Of a DNA stretch of 64,000 bases, positions 45,893-55,081 are shown piece by piece. The position numbers were made by a program, and so were the translations under genes. The notes beneath the pieces were generated by a model that was not told the DNA's origin, searched no databases, and saw only the letters and a list, made by a program, of their open reading frames with translations. Every line of letters begins with the position of its first letter. Within the stretch, counting starts at the first letter, position 1. Source of the DNA: Pseudogracilibacillus auburnensis (GTDB lineage Bacteria > Bacillota > Bacilli > Bacillales > Amphibacillaceae); the NCBI RefSeq assembly GCF_003201975.1, contig NZ_QJJQ01000004.1, positions 62,001 to 126,000 on the forward strand, written 5' to 3'.

Positions 45893-46789
45893 ATGCGAAA
45901 TTTTAGTTTGTCTGATCAAGCTTTTGAAAGAATTAACTTTATATTTGTATTGATGATCACGTTGATTATTATTTATCCGCTTATATTTGTTATAAGTGCA
46001 TCCATCAGTGATCCGCATGCTGTAAACACAGGAAAAATGTGGTTATGGCCTGTTGATATTACCTTTGATGGTTTTATACGTGTGTTTAAAAATAAAGCAA
46101 TCTGGGTTGGTTATCGGAACACAATCGTATATACATTAATTGGTACGTGTATTCATTTATTTATTTTATTACCTTGTGCATATGCGTTATCAAGGAAAGA
46201 GTTAATCGCTAAACAGTTCTTTTTATGGTTTGTATTATTTACAATGCTTTTTAATGGGGGATTAATCCCTACTTATCTAGTTGTGAAGGGATTAGGAATG
46301 GTCAATACAATGTGGGCAATTGTTATTCCAGGTGTTATAGGAGCTTGGTCTATATTGGTTGCAAGGTCTTTTTTTCAGCAAACAATTCCCGATCAGCTAG
46401 TTGAAGCATCTAAAATTGACGGGGCTAGTGATTTTTATTTATTTATAAAAATAGTCCTTCCATTATCTTTACCGATTATTGCAGTAATGGCATTGTTTCA
46501 TGCTGTTGCCTTATGGAATCAGTATTTTAATGCACTCATTTATCTCTCGGATGAGAAATTATTTCCATTGCAACTAATTCTACGGCAAATACTGATTGTA
46601 AATGAGGTAAGTGCAGATAGTGCGGCATCTGCTGCTGGATCGGCTCAATCATTCGCCGATCAGGTCAAAACAGCTTCACTTGTAAAATATGCTGTGATCA
46701 TCGTGTCAGCTTTACCGCTATTAATCGTTTATCCATTTTTACAACGCTTTTTTGTAAAAGGAGTATTAATTGGTTCGGTTAAAGAATAA
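45893..46789 (+). CDS. ABC transporter permease, YtcP/LplC-like
   Basis: 298 residues, six transmembrane helices, EAA loop EASKIDGASDFYLFIKIVLPLSLP. The C-terminus FLQRFFVKGVLIGSVKE is the usual end of CUT1 second permeases. ATG behind AAGGAGGAG, 12 bp after the partner permease. No ATPase is encoded in the cluster, as is normal for Bacillus systems that share the MsmX-type ATPase. Confidence 0.93.
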   Translation: MRNFSLSDQAFERINFIFVLMITLIIIYPLIFVISASISDPHAVNTGKMWLWPVDITFDGFIRVFKNKAIWVGYRNTIVYTLIGTCIHLFILLPCAYALSRKELIAKQFFLWFVLFTMLFNGGLIPTYLVVKGLGMVNTMWAIVIPGVIGAWSILVARSFFQQTIPDQLVEASKIDGASDFYLFIKIVLPLSLPIIAVMALFHAVALWNQYFNALIYLSDEKLFPLQLILRQILIVNEVSADSAASAAGSAQSFADQVKTASLVKYAVIIVSALPLLIVYPFLQRFFVKGVLIGSVKE

Positions 46790-46814
46790 TTTTTGACGAA
46801 GATCAGGAGGAAAT

Positions 46815-47435
46815 GTGATGCATGGGTTTATTGCTGGATACTATACATTTTGTATTTGGACAATGAGGTTAGCTTACTTAAATATACTTTGGGTATTTTT
46901 TACTTTAGTAGGTCTCATCATTTTTGGATTCATGCCTGCAACGGCAGCAATGTTTGCAGTAGTTAGAAAATGGGTGTTAGGTGAAGAAGATAGTGCAATT
47001 TTTAAGACGTTTTGGGATTCTTATCGGAAAGAATTTTTGAAAGCAAATGGTTTAGGGATGATGTTTTTTTTATTTGGATACTTCTTAATAATAGAATTCC
47101 AAATATTACGATTACAAGAGAGTTTACTTTATTTTATTGTTAGCTTTGGAGTGATTACGATTTTTATTTTATATACTATTGCCCTAACCTATTTCTTTCC
47201 GATTTTTGTTCATTTTAATTTAAAGTTAACGGATTATTTGAAATGGCCATTCATCATTGGTATTGTCCATCCAATTTTAACACTGTTTATGATGATTGGA
47301 CTTCTAACAATATTATATATCACATTTATGACTATACCAGCAATCTTGTTCTTTTTTGGTGGTAGTATGTCAGCATATTTTATCATGTGGGGTGCTTCAA
47401 AAACGTTTGATAAGTATGAAATGAATGAAGTTTAA
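46815..47435 (+). CDS. DUF624 (YesL-family) membrane protein
   Basis: 206 residues, about five transmembrane helices. The family hallmarks are visible: LAYLNILWVFFTLVGLIIFGFMPATAAMF and a C-terminal half with FNLKLTDYLKWPFIIG. DUF624 proteins accompany CUT1 oligosaccharide importers in Bacillus; the role is unknown but probably linked to transport. ATG behind CAGGAGGAAA. Confidence 0.85.
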   Translation: MMHGFIAGYYTFCIWTMRLAYLNILWVFFTLVGLIIFGFMPATAAMFAVVRKWVLGEEDSAIFKTFWDSYRKEFLKANGLGMMFFLFGYFLIIEFQILRLQESLLYFIVSFGVITIFILYTIALTYFFPIFVHFNLKLTDYLKWPFIIGIVHPILTLFMMIGLLTILYITFMTIPAILFFFGGSMSAYFIMWGASKTFDKYEMNEV

Positions 47436-47478
47436 AAAATACATAATACGACATAGCGGTACTAAAGGAGCATGGGGC

Positions 47479-48600
47479 ATGATACAGATTATAGAAAATG
47501 CAATGTTAACGACGGGAAGTAAAGTCAACATTGTAGTAAAAGATAGCAAAGTAATCGAAGTAACCAATCAATATTTTGGTGAAGGAAAGGTTATCTCATT
47601 ACCAGAAGATGTTTACGTTTCTCCCGGTTGGATTGATTTACATACCCATTCATTTCCTAAATTTGAACCATATTGTGCTCATCCAGATGAGATTGGCTAT
47701 AAAACAGGTGTAACGACAGTGGTTGATGCTGGAAGTTGTGGTGCAAATGATATCGATGAATTTAATGAAGTGTCACAAAAAAGTAAAACACGTGTTTTTT
47801 CATTTATAAATGTATCTTCTGTAGGTTTAAAGATAAGAAATGAGTTAGAAGATTTGTCACTGCTTTCTCTTGAGGCAATTGAAAAAGCGATTGAAAAATA
47901 CCCTGAAATGATTATAGGTCTAAAAGTAAGAATGAGTGCAAGTGTAATAGGGAATAACGATACTAAGGCATTAGAAATTGCAAAACAATTTTCAAAAAGA
48001 TGTAATAAACCTTTAATGGTTCATATCGGTAGTTCACCTCCAAAATTGTTAGATATCATTCAATATTTAGATAGAGGTGATATTATTACCCATTGCTTTA
48101 ACGAAAAACCAAATAATCATATTTTTAGTGATAAGGAAACGAACAATGCCTTACGTGCGGCAATTGAACGTGGAGTTTATCTTGATATTGGTCATGGGAC
48201 TTCGAGCTTTTCTTATCCAATCGCTATAAAAGCGCGAGAAAAAAATATACCTTTTCATAGTATTAGTACAGATATTTATGAAAAGAATCGAATAAATGGA
48301 CCAGTTTATAATATGGCGACAACTTTATCCAAATTTTTGAGCTTAGGGTATTCATTAGAAAAAGTGATAGATTCAGTGACAACTATCCCGGCAAAGATAA
48401 TGAATAATCATGAGATTGGAGTGATTCAAAAAGGGGCTGTTGCAGATTTAACATTTTTTTCAATTGAAAAGCAAGAAAAGATGTTGAAAGATTCTTTTGG
48501 AAATGAGCTAGTCGTTAAAAATCAGATTAAACCTCATGCGGTAATGATAGGTGGAAACTATTATGAATGTAAATCAGATGAAGTTAAAACGAGTAATTAA
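47479..48600 (+). CDS. Amidohydrolase/deacetylase family metalloenzyme
   Basis: About 373 residues, dihydroorotase/EF_0837-like amidohydrolase. Metal ligands: the HxH pair in IDLHTHSF, the probably carboxylated Lys in IGLKVRMS, His in MVHIGSSP, His in ITHCFNE and Asp in STDIYEKN. ATG 47479 lies 8 bases after AAAGGAG; the frame is open further upstream inside the DUF624 gene. Homologs accompany DgaE/DgaF-like enzymes in other Firmicutes. Deacetylation of an N-acetylhexosaminate is the likely reaction from context, not proven. Confidence 0.85.
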   Translation: MIQIIENAMLTTGSKVNIVVKDSKVIEVTNQYFGEGKVISLPEDVYVSPGWIDLHTHSFPKFEPYCAHPDEIGYKTGVTTVVDAGSCGANDIDEFNEVSQKSKTRVFSFINVSSVGLKIRNELEDLSLLSLEAIEKAIEKYPEMIIGLKVRMSASVIGNNDTKALEIAKQFSKRCNKPLMVHIGSSPPKLLDIIQYLDRGDIITHCFNEKPNNHIFSDKETNNALRAAIERGVYLDIGHGTSSFSYPIAIKAREKNIPFHSISTDIYEKNRINGPVYNMATTLSKFLSLGYSLEKVIDSVTTIPAKIMNNHEIGVIQKGAVADLTFFSIEKQEKMLKDSFGNELVVKNQIKPHAVMIGGNYYECKSDEVKTSN

Positions 48601-49651
48601 TGCAAGTGGTAAGATGAGTATTTTAGGAGTTTCAACATTTTCAAATGATGTAATAGAAGCGATGAGAGAAGGCGCACAACACTATTACGAAATGGATGAA
48701 CTGTATAAAGAATCGGGAAAAATTGTTGCTCAATATTTAAATACAGAATCAGCTCTCGTTACCAATTCAGCATCCTCAGCTATTGCACTTGCTGTTGCTG
48801 GATTGGTGACTAAAGATGATGCTTATTTAGTAGAACATTTACATTCAGATCCCATACATAAAGAAATAATTATCATGAAAGGACATATGATCGATTATGG
48901 AGCCCCAGTTAGTACAATGATCCATCTAGGTGGGGGATATGTAAAAGAAGTAGGTTATGCAAATGGTTGTACATTACAGCAATTAGAACTAGCGGTCACA
49001 GAGCAGACAGTGGGAATTATTTTTATCCAGTCACACCATTGTGTTCAAAAAAATATGCCTTCATTACAGGAGGTAAGCAAACTAGCACAGGAGAAACAAC
49101 TACCGCTTATTCTTGATATTGCTGCAGAAGAAACATTTTATAAATATACTAATTTGGCTAATTTACTAATTATAAGTGGATCAAAGGCGATAGAAGGACC
49201 TACATCAGGAATTATCGCAGGGGACAGGCAATATATAAAGTATGTACAACAGCATTATCAAGGAATTGGAAGGGCAATGAAAATAGGCAAAGAAGGAATT
49301 TTTGGGTTGTTAAAAGCACTAGAAATATATAAGCATGAACAATTGTCTAAACAACAGCAAATAACTTTGTTAGATCATTTTTTTGAGTTAGAAAAAATTT
49401 CAGGTCTTCAAGTCAAGATTCATCAAGATGAATCAGGACGTAATATCTTTCGTGCGCAAATTCATGTTGATGAAAAGAAAACAAAATATCATGCACAAAA
49501 GTTAACAAAGATATTGCAAGAAGGAGATACAGCTATTTATACGCGTAATTACTTCTTAAATGTTGGATACTTTGAAATTGATCCGCGATCATTATCTCAT
49601 CAAGATGTTGAAATGATCATATATAGTATAAAACAAATACTAGGTGGTTAA
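48563..49651 (+). CDS. DgaE-like PLP-dependent ammonia lyase (SelA fold)
   Basis: About 362 residues of fold-type I PLP enzyme in the SelA/DgaE group. The Schiff-base Lys is in SGSKAIEGPTSG (about 208), and the cofactor Asp is in LILDIAAEE. INASGKMSILGVSTFSNDV is typical of DgaE. DgaE removes ammonia from D-glucosaminate-6-phosphate to give KDPG; here a separate kinase suggests the unphosphorylated acid is the substrate, giving 2-keto-3-deoxygluconate. GTG 48551 is in frame, but AGGTGG sits 8 bases before ATG 48563. Overlaps the amidohydrolase gene. Confidence 0.85.
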   Translation: MNVNQMKLKRVINASGKMSILGVSTFSNDVIEAMREGAQHYYEMDELYKESGKIVAQYLNTESALVTNSASSAIALAVAGLVTKDDAYLVEHLHSDPIHKEIIIMKGHMIDYGAPVSTMIHLGGGYVKEVGYANGCTLQQLELAVTEQTVGIIFIQSHHCVQKNMPSLQEVSKLAQEKQLPLILDIAAEETFYKYTNLANLLIISGSKAIEGPTSGIIAGDRQYIKYVQQHYQGIGRAMKIGKEGIFGLLKALEIYKHEQLSKQQQITLLDHFFELEKISGLQVKIHQDESGRNIFRAQIHVDEKKTKYHAQKLTKILQEGDTAIYTRNYFLNVGYFEIDPRSLSHQDVEMIIYSIKQILGG

Positions 49652-49656
49652 AAAAA

Positions 49657-50394
49657 ATGTTGCATTCTCGTTTCTATAATAATAAGATATGTTTAAATGT
49701 ATTGGCAAAAGATATTAATAATGCAAGAGAAATTTATGAGGTTACAGAAGGACACGTATTAATTGGTTTATTGTCTTCAGACTATAAAACAGTAGATCAA
49801 GCAGTTTATGAAATGGCCAAATACAAAAAGGAAGTAGATGGAGCAATTTCTGTCGGATTAGGATCAGGAGACCCAAATCAATGGGAAATGGTTGCACACA
49901 TATGTAAATCATTGGAAGTAGAACATGTAAATCAAGTGTTTTCTGCGATAGGATATACTAGAGCAAGTGTGAAAAACGAATCAGCAATTATTAATTGTCT
50001 CGTTAACCCTACAAATGAACTAGGTTATGTTAATATTGCGACAGGCCCATTATCTTCCACAAGACCACCAGTAAATGTGCACCTTACATCTGCCATTACT
50101 TTTATTCGTGAAATGGGTGGAAATTCTGTTAAATTTTTTCCTATGAAAGGCCTAAAAACAAAGGAAGCCTATAAAAGAGTTGCAAGCATTTGTGCAAAAG
50201 AAAACTTTCCTTTAGAACCTACAGGCAGTATAAATTTACAAAACTTTGAGGAAATTGTAACGATAGCATTAGAGGCAGGAGTTAACCGAGTTATTCCACA
50301 CGTTTACTCTTCTATAATTAATCCTTCTACAGGAAAAACAGATATAGAAGATGTAAAAAAATTATATGACATGATGAAAAAAGTAGGGAAATAA
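49657..50394 (+). CDS. DgaF-like 2-keto-3-deoxy-6-phosphogluconate aldolase
   Basis: 245 residues of the DgaF/KDGP-aldolase family, TIM barrel. Schiff-base Lys159 in NSVKFFPMKG; phosphate-binding region PTGSINLQNFEEIV; GHVLIGLLSSDYKTVDQAVYEM at the start. It would cleave KDPG to pyruvate and glyceraldehyde-3-phosphate. ATG follows AGGTGG; 5 bp after the DgaE-like gene, so translationally linked. Confidence 0.88.
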   Translation: MLHSRFYNNKICLNVLAKDINNAREIYEVTEGHVLIGLLSSDYKTVDQAVYEMAKYKKEVDGAISVGLGSGDPNQWEMVAHICKSLEVEHVNQVFSAIGYTRASVKNESAIINCLVNPTNELGYVNIATGPLSSTRPPVNVHLTSAITFIREMGGNSVKFFPMKGLKTKEAYKRVASICAKENFPLEPTGSINLQNFEEIVTIALEAGVNRVIPHVYSSIINPSTGKTDIEDVKKLYDMMKKVGK

Positions 50395-50395
50395 G

Positions 50396-51418
50396 ATGGA
50401 TAAAAAAATAAAAGCATTTGGGGAAGTGATGATGAGATTAGAAGTTCCAAATAGCTTAAAATTGGAACAATCGCATACATTAAATGTTTCCTATTCAGGA
50501 ACAGGGGTTAATGTGTTAAGTGCATTAAGTAAATATGGGCACCAAACATCACTTATTACAAAATTACCTTACAATAGCCTTGGTCATGCAGCAATTTCCT
50601 ATATAAGATCGTTAGGAATTTCAACAGAAGATATTATTCAAGGTGGGGAGTATTTAGGAATGTATTTTCTTGAGAAAGGGTTTAGTGTAAGACCTACTCA
50701 AGTTACCTATTCAAACAGGAAGGAAAGCAGCTTTTGTACTTCTGCCATGACAGATTATAATTTGGAAACAGTTTTTAAAGATACAAAAGTGATTCATTTT
50801 TGTGGGATAACATTAGCGATATCAGAGCAAATAAGAAGTATTGCCCTACAAATTGCCAAACGAGCAAAACAATTAGGAATAACAATAATTTTTGATTGTA
50901 ATTATCGCCCAAAGTTATGGGAACATCAGAAGGAATTTGCAAAGCAGTACTATGAAGAGATGTTACAATGGACAGATATATGTTTTATGACAGAAAAAGA
51001 TGCACTATATTTGTTAGAAATAGAAACGACGGAAAAAGAACAAAAAAAGCAACTTGAAAGTTTATTGCCGAAAGTTGCTGAAAAATATCAAATTGAAACG
51101 ATTGCAGGTACAATTAGGGAGAATAAAGCAGAAGGAGCACAGGTCATCCAAGGGTTTATGTATTCATGTTCCCCTTCATCTTTTATTTATTCCCGAAGTT
51201 ATCATCATCATATACTTGATCGCATAGGTGCTGGAGATGGATTTGCAAGTGGTATTATTCATGGTATAATGAATCATTTTTCTGTTAATGATACTATTGA
51301 GTTTGCTACTGCGTCTGGCGTTCTTGCACATACTACTTACGGTGATGTTCCAATTTGTTCTACTAAAGAAGTGTGGTCTCTATTAAATAAGGAAAATAGA
51401 GCAAATATAGAAAGGTAG
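50396..51418 (+). CDS. PfkB family sugar kinase, probable 2-keto-3-deoxygluconate kinase
   Basis: 340 residues of ribokinase/PfkB fold. N-terminal GEVMMRLEVP and the sugar-binding GTGVNVLSALSKYG; C-terminal signature DRIGAGDGFASGIIHGI with catalytic Asp281 and anion hole GAGD. It starts one base after the aldolase stop. In this order (lyase, aldolase, kinase) the natural substrate is 2-keto-3-deoxygluconate, as in KdgK. Specificity within PfkB cannot be read from sequence alone. Confidence 0.85.
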   Translation: MDKKIKAFGEVMMRLEVPNSLKLEQSHTLNVSYSGTGVNVLSALSKYGHQTSLITKLPYNSLGHAAISYIRSLGISTEDIIQGGEYLGMYFLEKGFSVRPTQVTYSNRKESSFCTSAMTDYNLETVFKDTKVIHFCGITLAISEQIRSIALQIAKRAKQLGITIIFDCNYRPKLWEHQKEFAKQYYEEMLQWTDICFMTEKDALYLLEIETTEKEQKKQLESLLPKVAEKYQIETIAGTIRENKAEGAQVIQGFMYSCSPSSFIYSRSYHHHILDRIGAGDGFASGIIHGIMNHFSVNDTIEFATASGVLAHTTYGDVPICSTKEVWSLLNKENRANIER

Positions 51419-51425
51419 ATAGAAT

Positions 51426-52136
51426 ATGAAATTGACTCTAAAAAAAGGGCCACTTTATTTACAATTAGAAGAAATATTAAAAGAGCGAATAATTAGTGGA
51501 CAATACCCTAAAAATACACTGATTCCTTCAGAACCAGAGTTAAAAGAAGAATTTGGTGTAAGTATCATTACAGTTCGTAAAGCAGTAGAACAATTATCTC
51601 AACAAGGTTATGTAGAAAAACGTAGTGGGATAGGTACAACAGTGCTTGATAATAATGCTATTTCTAAATTATCAAAAGGGCAACGTTTTTCCGAATACTT
51701 ATTGGAAGAAGGACATGATCTTAGTAAAGAATTTATTGATTTATTTGTTGTAGATTCTAAAACACATCATGTTTTAGAATCTCATTTCCATTCAAAATGC
51801 TATTGTATAGAACGTCTTTATAAATTTAATCAAAAACCTTATATCCATTTTAAGCATTATATTCCGCAACATATTTCATTACCAAGCGACCCAGAATATT
51901 TACAAAATTCGTTATATGAGATTATGTATCAACAAGGAGTAAGGTTTCATCGATTTAAAGATGAATTTGGTGTAGGTATCCCAGATGAAAAAATTGCAGA
52001 AAAGCTATCAATTGACCAAAGACCATTATTACAACGTTTTAGATTTTCTTTTGATTTAAATGAAAAGCTTGTTGAATATTCAGAAGCATTTTATAACACG
52101 GAAATCCATCGATATGTAGTAAATTTCGATATGTAG
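51426..52136 (+). CDS. GntR/HutC-family regulator with UTRA domain
   Basis: 236 residues. Winged helix 1-72 (GPLYLQLEEILKERIISGQYPKNTLIPSEPELKEEFGVSIITVRKAVEQL), then a UTRA ligand-binding domain about 90-235 (FSEYLLEEGH, IERLYKFNQKPYIHFKHYIP, LVEYSEAFYNTEIHRYVV). It is the last gene of the cluster and very likely its repressor, released by a pathway sugar. Candidate operator: the palindrome at 42470-42493. Confidence 0.9.
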   Translation: MKLTLKKGPLYLQLEEILKERIISGQYPKNTLIPSEPELKEEFGVSIITVRKAVEQLSQQGYVEKRSGIGTTVLDNNAISKLSKGQRFSEYLLEEGHDLSKEFIDLFVVDSKTHHVLESHFHSKCYCIERLYKFNQKPYIHFKHYIPQHISLPSDPEYLQNSLYEIMYQQGVRFHRFKDEFGVGIPDEKIAEKLSIDQRPLLQRFRFSFDLNEKLVEYSEAFYNTEIHRYVVNFDM

Positions 52137-52153
52137 TATTTTTCAAACCTCAA

Positions 52154-52190
52154 AATCCCCCTAAAAGTAGAGAAGGGGGATTCTTCATTT
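52154..52190. terminator. Bidirectional terminator between the gntR gene and dinB-like gene
   Basis: AATCCCCCT (52154-52162) pairs with AGGGGGATT (52174-52182). It is shared by the two convergent genes; the stop of the minus-strand gene lies next to it. Confidence 0.8.
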
Positions 52191-52643
52191 CGTTGCCAGT
52201 CGTAACGATTTAATATCTCCTAAATGAATGCCTTCATGCCATGTAATAAATTGTAAAGCGGAGTCTACCGTTTCAAGCTTCATCCCATTAAGATCGCGAA
52301 CCTTTGAAGCTTTATGATGAAGTTTTTCAGAAAAGAAGGTTTCAATTCTCCCTTCTTGTTCTCGTAATGCTTCAAGTATTTCCTCTTTTGAAGGCACATC
52401 CCCTTCCCATTCAGACGGGCGGGATCCATCCAGAAAAAGTGGCATCCAATCAGGTCGAGTTATCTCATAATCATGGTCGGCATCATGCATAAATCCTTCC
52501 GCTTCGGCATACACGTGACCTGCAAGCCAACGAATATTATTTGGCCAATGTTCGGGTTGAATATCCCATAAGCTTTCATCTAATTTAGAAAGTAAAATTA
52601 GAGATGATGTACGTGAATATTTAAACAATGTCATCGATTCCAT
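52185..52643 (-). CDS. DinB-family metal-dependent protein
   Basis: 152 residues, four-helix bundle of the DinB/YfiT superfamily. The three metal ligands fit the His in LAGHVYAEAE and the pair in WHEGIHLGDIKSL. Some relatives are bacillithiol-dependent transferases; the actual substrate is unknown. ATG behind AAAGGAG. Confidence 0.8.
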   Translation of the reverse strand: MESMTLFKYSRTSSLILLSKLDESLWDIQPEHWPNNIRWLAGHVYAEAEGFMHDADHDYEITRPDWMPLFLDGSRPSEWEGDVPSKEEILEALREQEGRIETFFSEKLHHKASKVRDLNGMKLETVDSALQFITWHEGIHLGDIKSLRLATK

Positions 52644-52939
52644 GAAAACAACTCCTTTTTCATTTGAAATATATATTTTTGTTTTCTATTTTTTGGGATT
52701 AACATGGTGCAATTTTCTACATTATACTATACTTGTGAACTCATATCATATGATCTGTTTATAGAGTGTTCTACTTATGATCTGAACTTACAGCTTATGG
52801 ACTATCATAATCATAAACCGTTGCCACGAAAGTATTAGTCACCCTCATTAAAGTCTCTAATTCTAAAAATAAAGTATTTGTAAAATTAAATTTGATCAGG
52901 CCTGCTTATGTTATAGTAGGAATACAGGAGGAATGAATC

Positions 52940-53641
52940 ATGCAAACGCGCTTACTACTTGTGGAAGATGACCCAGAAATTGCTCGCGTCGTCCGCGATA
53001 TGTTCGTTCATGAAGGTTATAAAGTTACTTGGGCAACGACAGGACTCGAAGGTTGGGAAGACTTCCAAGAAGGACAGTATGATCTTGTATTAGTTGACCT
53101 AATGCTTCCCGAAATGGACGGATTTACACTTTGTAAAAATATACGTTGGAATAGTGATGTTCCACTGATTATCATCAGTGCACGAAAAAAAGATGAGGAT
53201 AAAGTCGAAGGATTAGACATTGGGGCAGATGATTATGTGGCGAAACCATTTAGTTTAGCAGAATTAAAAGCGCGGGTCGATTCACAACTAAGACGTTGGA
53301 AAAGATATCAAGGAATTCCTAAACATGAAAATAAATCGACTTTCTCTGGTGGGTTAACGATTTTTTGGGAACAAAACAAAGTGACTATCGATGAAAAAGA
53401 AATTGCCCTTACGATTAAAGAATTTGATTTGTTAAAAGTACTTGCCCAAAATCCAGATCGGATTTTCTCAAAGGAAGAATTATTTGAACATGTCTGGCGG
53501 CAAGTCGATCAAGAAGGGCTCCATACGATTACTGTTCATATAAAATCTTTACGCGGAAAATTAAATGATCCAGTGAAAACCCCACTTTTCATTCAAACAG
53601 TCTGGGGAAAAGGATATCAGTTTATTGGTGAATTACTGTGA
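52940..53641 (+). CDS. OmpR-family response regulator
   Basis: 233 residues. Receiver domain with phospho-acceptor Asp53 (LVLVDLMLPEMDG), acidic pair in LLLVEDDPEI and the conserved Lys in VAKPFS; C-terminal winged helix (LTIKEFDLLKVLAQNPDRIFSKEELFEHVW). ATG 11 bases after CAGGAGG. First gene of a seven-gene operon; the kinase gene overlaps its stop. Confidence 0.93.
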   Translation: MQTRLLLVEDDPEIARVVRDMFVHEGYKVTWATTGLEGWEDFQEGQYDLVLVDLMLPEMDGFTLCKNIRWNSDVPLIIISARKKDEDKVEGLDIGADDYVAKPFSLAELKARVDSQLRRWKRYQGIPKHENKSTFSGGLTIFWEQNKVTIDEKEIALTIKEFDLLKVLAQNPDRIFSKEELFEHVWRQVDQEGLHTITVHIKSLRGKLNDPVKTPLFIQTVWGKGYQFIGELL

Positions 53642-55080
53642 AAATAAAAACATGGTTATTAACTTCTTTTTTAGTTGTCATGATTCTTCCGCTTATATCA
53701 GCATATATTTTATTTGCGTGGATTACTTCCTATCATAATGATAAAAAAGTGGAAGAATATTATGAAGTGTATGCTGAGATTCAACAATTGAATACTAGAT
53801 TAAGAGATCCAGAATTATACACATTTTCTGCTTCAAAAGATGAATTGGAAGAAATGGTGAGCGAACAACTGTCGATTACCTTATTCGATAATCGTGGAAG
53901 AGTATTGTATACTTCAAATCCACCAGCACCCTTAAAAGGTGATGAAGTTTACAAAAATTTGTTTGAGTTACAACAAGGATTAAGGGCTTTTACATATAAA
54001 GAACCGATACTTGAAGATGGAAACATTATCGGTCTTTTTGAAGTGAAAGTAGCTCGTGATGAGTTAATTTCAACGATTGTGAAACGTGGATGGATTGTAA
54101 CAAGTATTTTTTTGATTTCATTCATTATTATTTATCTTACTGTTGCACTCATCGTTAATAATCGTTTAAACAAAAGATTGGTAGGCCTTATGGATGAAAT
54201 GTCTGCATTCGCCAGTGGAAATTCTTATGTGGAGACGGAAGCAGGAAAAGATGAAATCGGCGAATTAAAGCAACACTTTTATGCAATGCGAAAACAGATT
54301 AATGCTGCACAAGAAGTCATCGAGCTTGAACAAAAAGCGAAAGAATATATGGTAGCAACTATTTCACATGATTTAAAAACACCATTAACTTCGATTAAAG
54401 CATACGCTGAATCACTTAATCATCCTGGTAATTTAACGGATGAAGATGAAAAAGTGTACCGGAAAGTAATCATCGAAAAAGCTGATTTCATGAAACAAAT
54501 GTTAGATGACTTAATTACACACACTTTATTACAGTCTCAAAACTATGAGCTCGAATTGGTAACTGTCGATGGAGAAGAGTTCTTTGACATGCTAATCTCT
54601 GGCTATGAAGCATTATGCGAAAAGAAAAATATTGAATTAAAAACATGTAATAATGTGATCGGAGACTATGATGTAAACCCGAAGCAATTAATGCGAGTCG
54701 CTGATAACTTAATGATGAATGCGATCAGACACACCCCAGAGTCAGGGAAGATATGGGTTCTTTCTTTATCAAAAGAAAAAGAACTAGAACATTGGCTTTT
54801 TGACTTTGTAAAACCATATTCTTTCGACTATGAATCGTACACATATCTAATTGTACAAAATGAAGGAGAAGGAATTCCAGAAGAAAAAATGGACTTTTTA
54901 TTTGATCCATTATATCAAGTGGATCAAGCAAGAAGTAAAAAAGATGCTCATGGAACAGGATTAGGGCTATCGATTACAAAGCAAATTATTGAAAAACATG
55001 ATGGCAGCGTACAAGCGTTTTCCAAAATAAATATAGGGGCATGTTTTATCTGTTCTATTCCAAAAAGGAGGGGTAACTAG
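53638..55080 (+). CDS. Sensor histidine kinase
   Basis: 480 residues: TM1 (about 8-30), extracytoplasmic sensor (about 31-150), TM2 (152-174), HAMP, HisKA with phosphorylated His244 (ATISHDLKTPL) and HATPase_c (RVADNLMMNAIRHT, NEGEGIPEE, GTGLGLSI). GTG start overlaps the regulator by 4 bases. Its likely target is the operon itself, so it probably senses a compound exported by the downstream pump. Confidence 0.93.
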   Translation: MKIKTWLLTSFLVVMILPLISAYILFAWITSYHNDKKVEEYYEVYAEIQQLNTRLRDPELYTFSASKDELEEMVSEQLSITLFDNRGRVLYTSNPPAPLKGDEVYKNLFELQQGLRAFTYKEPILEDGNIIGLFEVKVARDELISTIVKRGWIVTSIFLISFIIIYLTVALIVNNRLNKRLVGLMDEMSAFASGNSYVETEAGKDEIGELKQHFYAMRKQINAAQEVIELEQKAKEYMVATISHDLKTPLTSIKAYAESLNHPGNLTDEDEKVYRKVIIEKADFMKQMLDDLITHTLLQSQNYELELVTVDGEEFFDMLISGYEALCEKKNIELKTCNNVIGDYDVNPKQLMRVADNLMMNAIRHTPESGKIWVLSLSKEKELEHWLFDFVKPYSFDYESYTYLIVQNEGEGIPEEKMDFLFDPLYQVDQARSKKDAHGTGLGLSITKQIIEKHDGSVQAFSKINIGACFICSIPKRRGN

Positions 55081-55081
55081 A

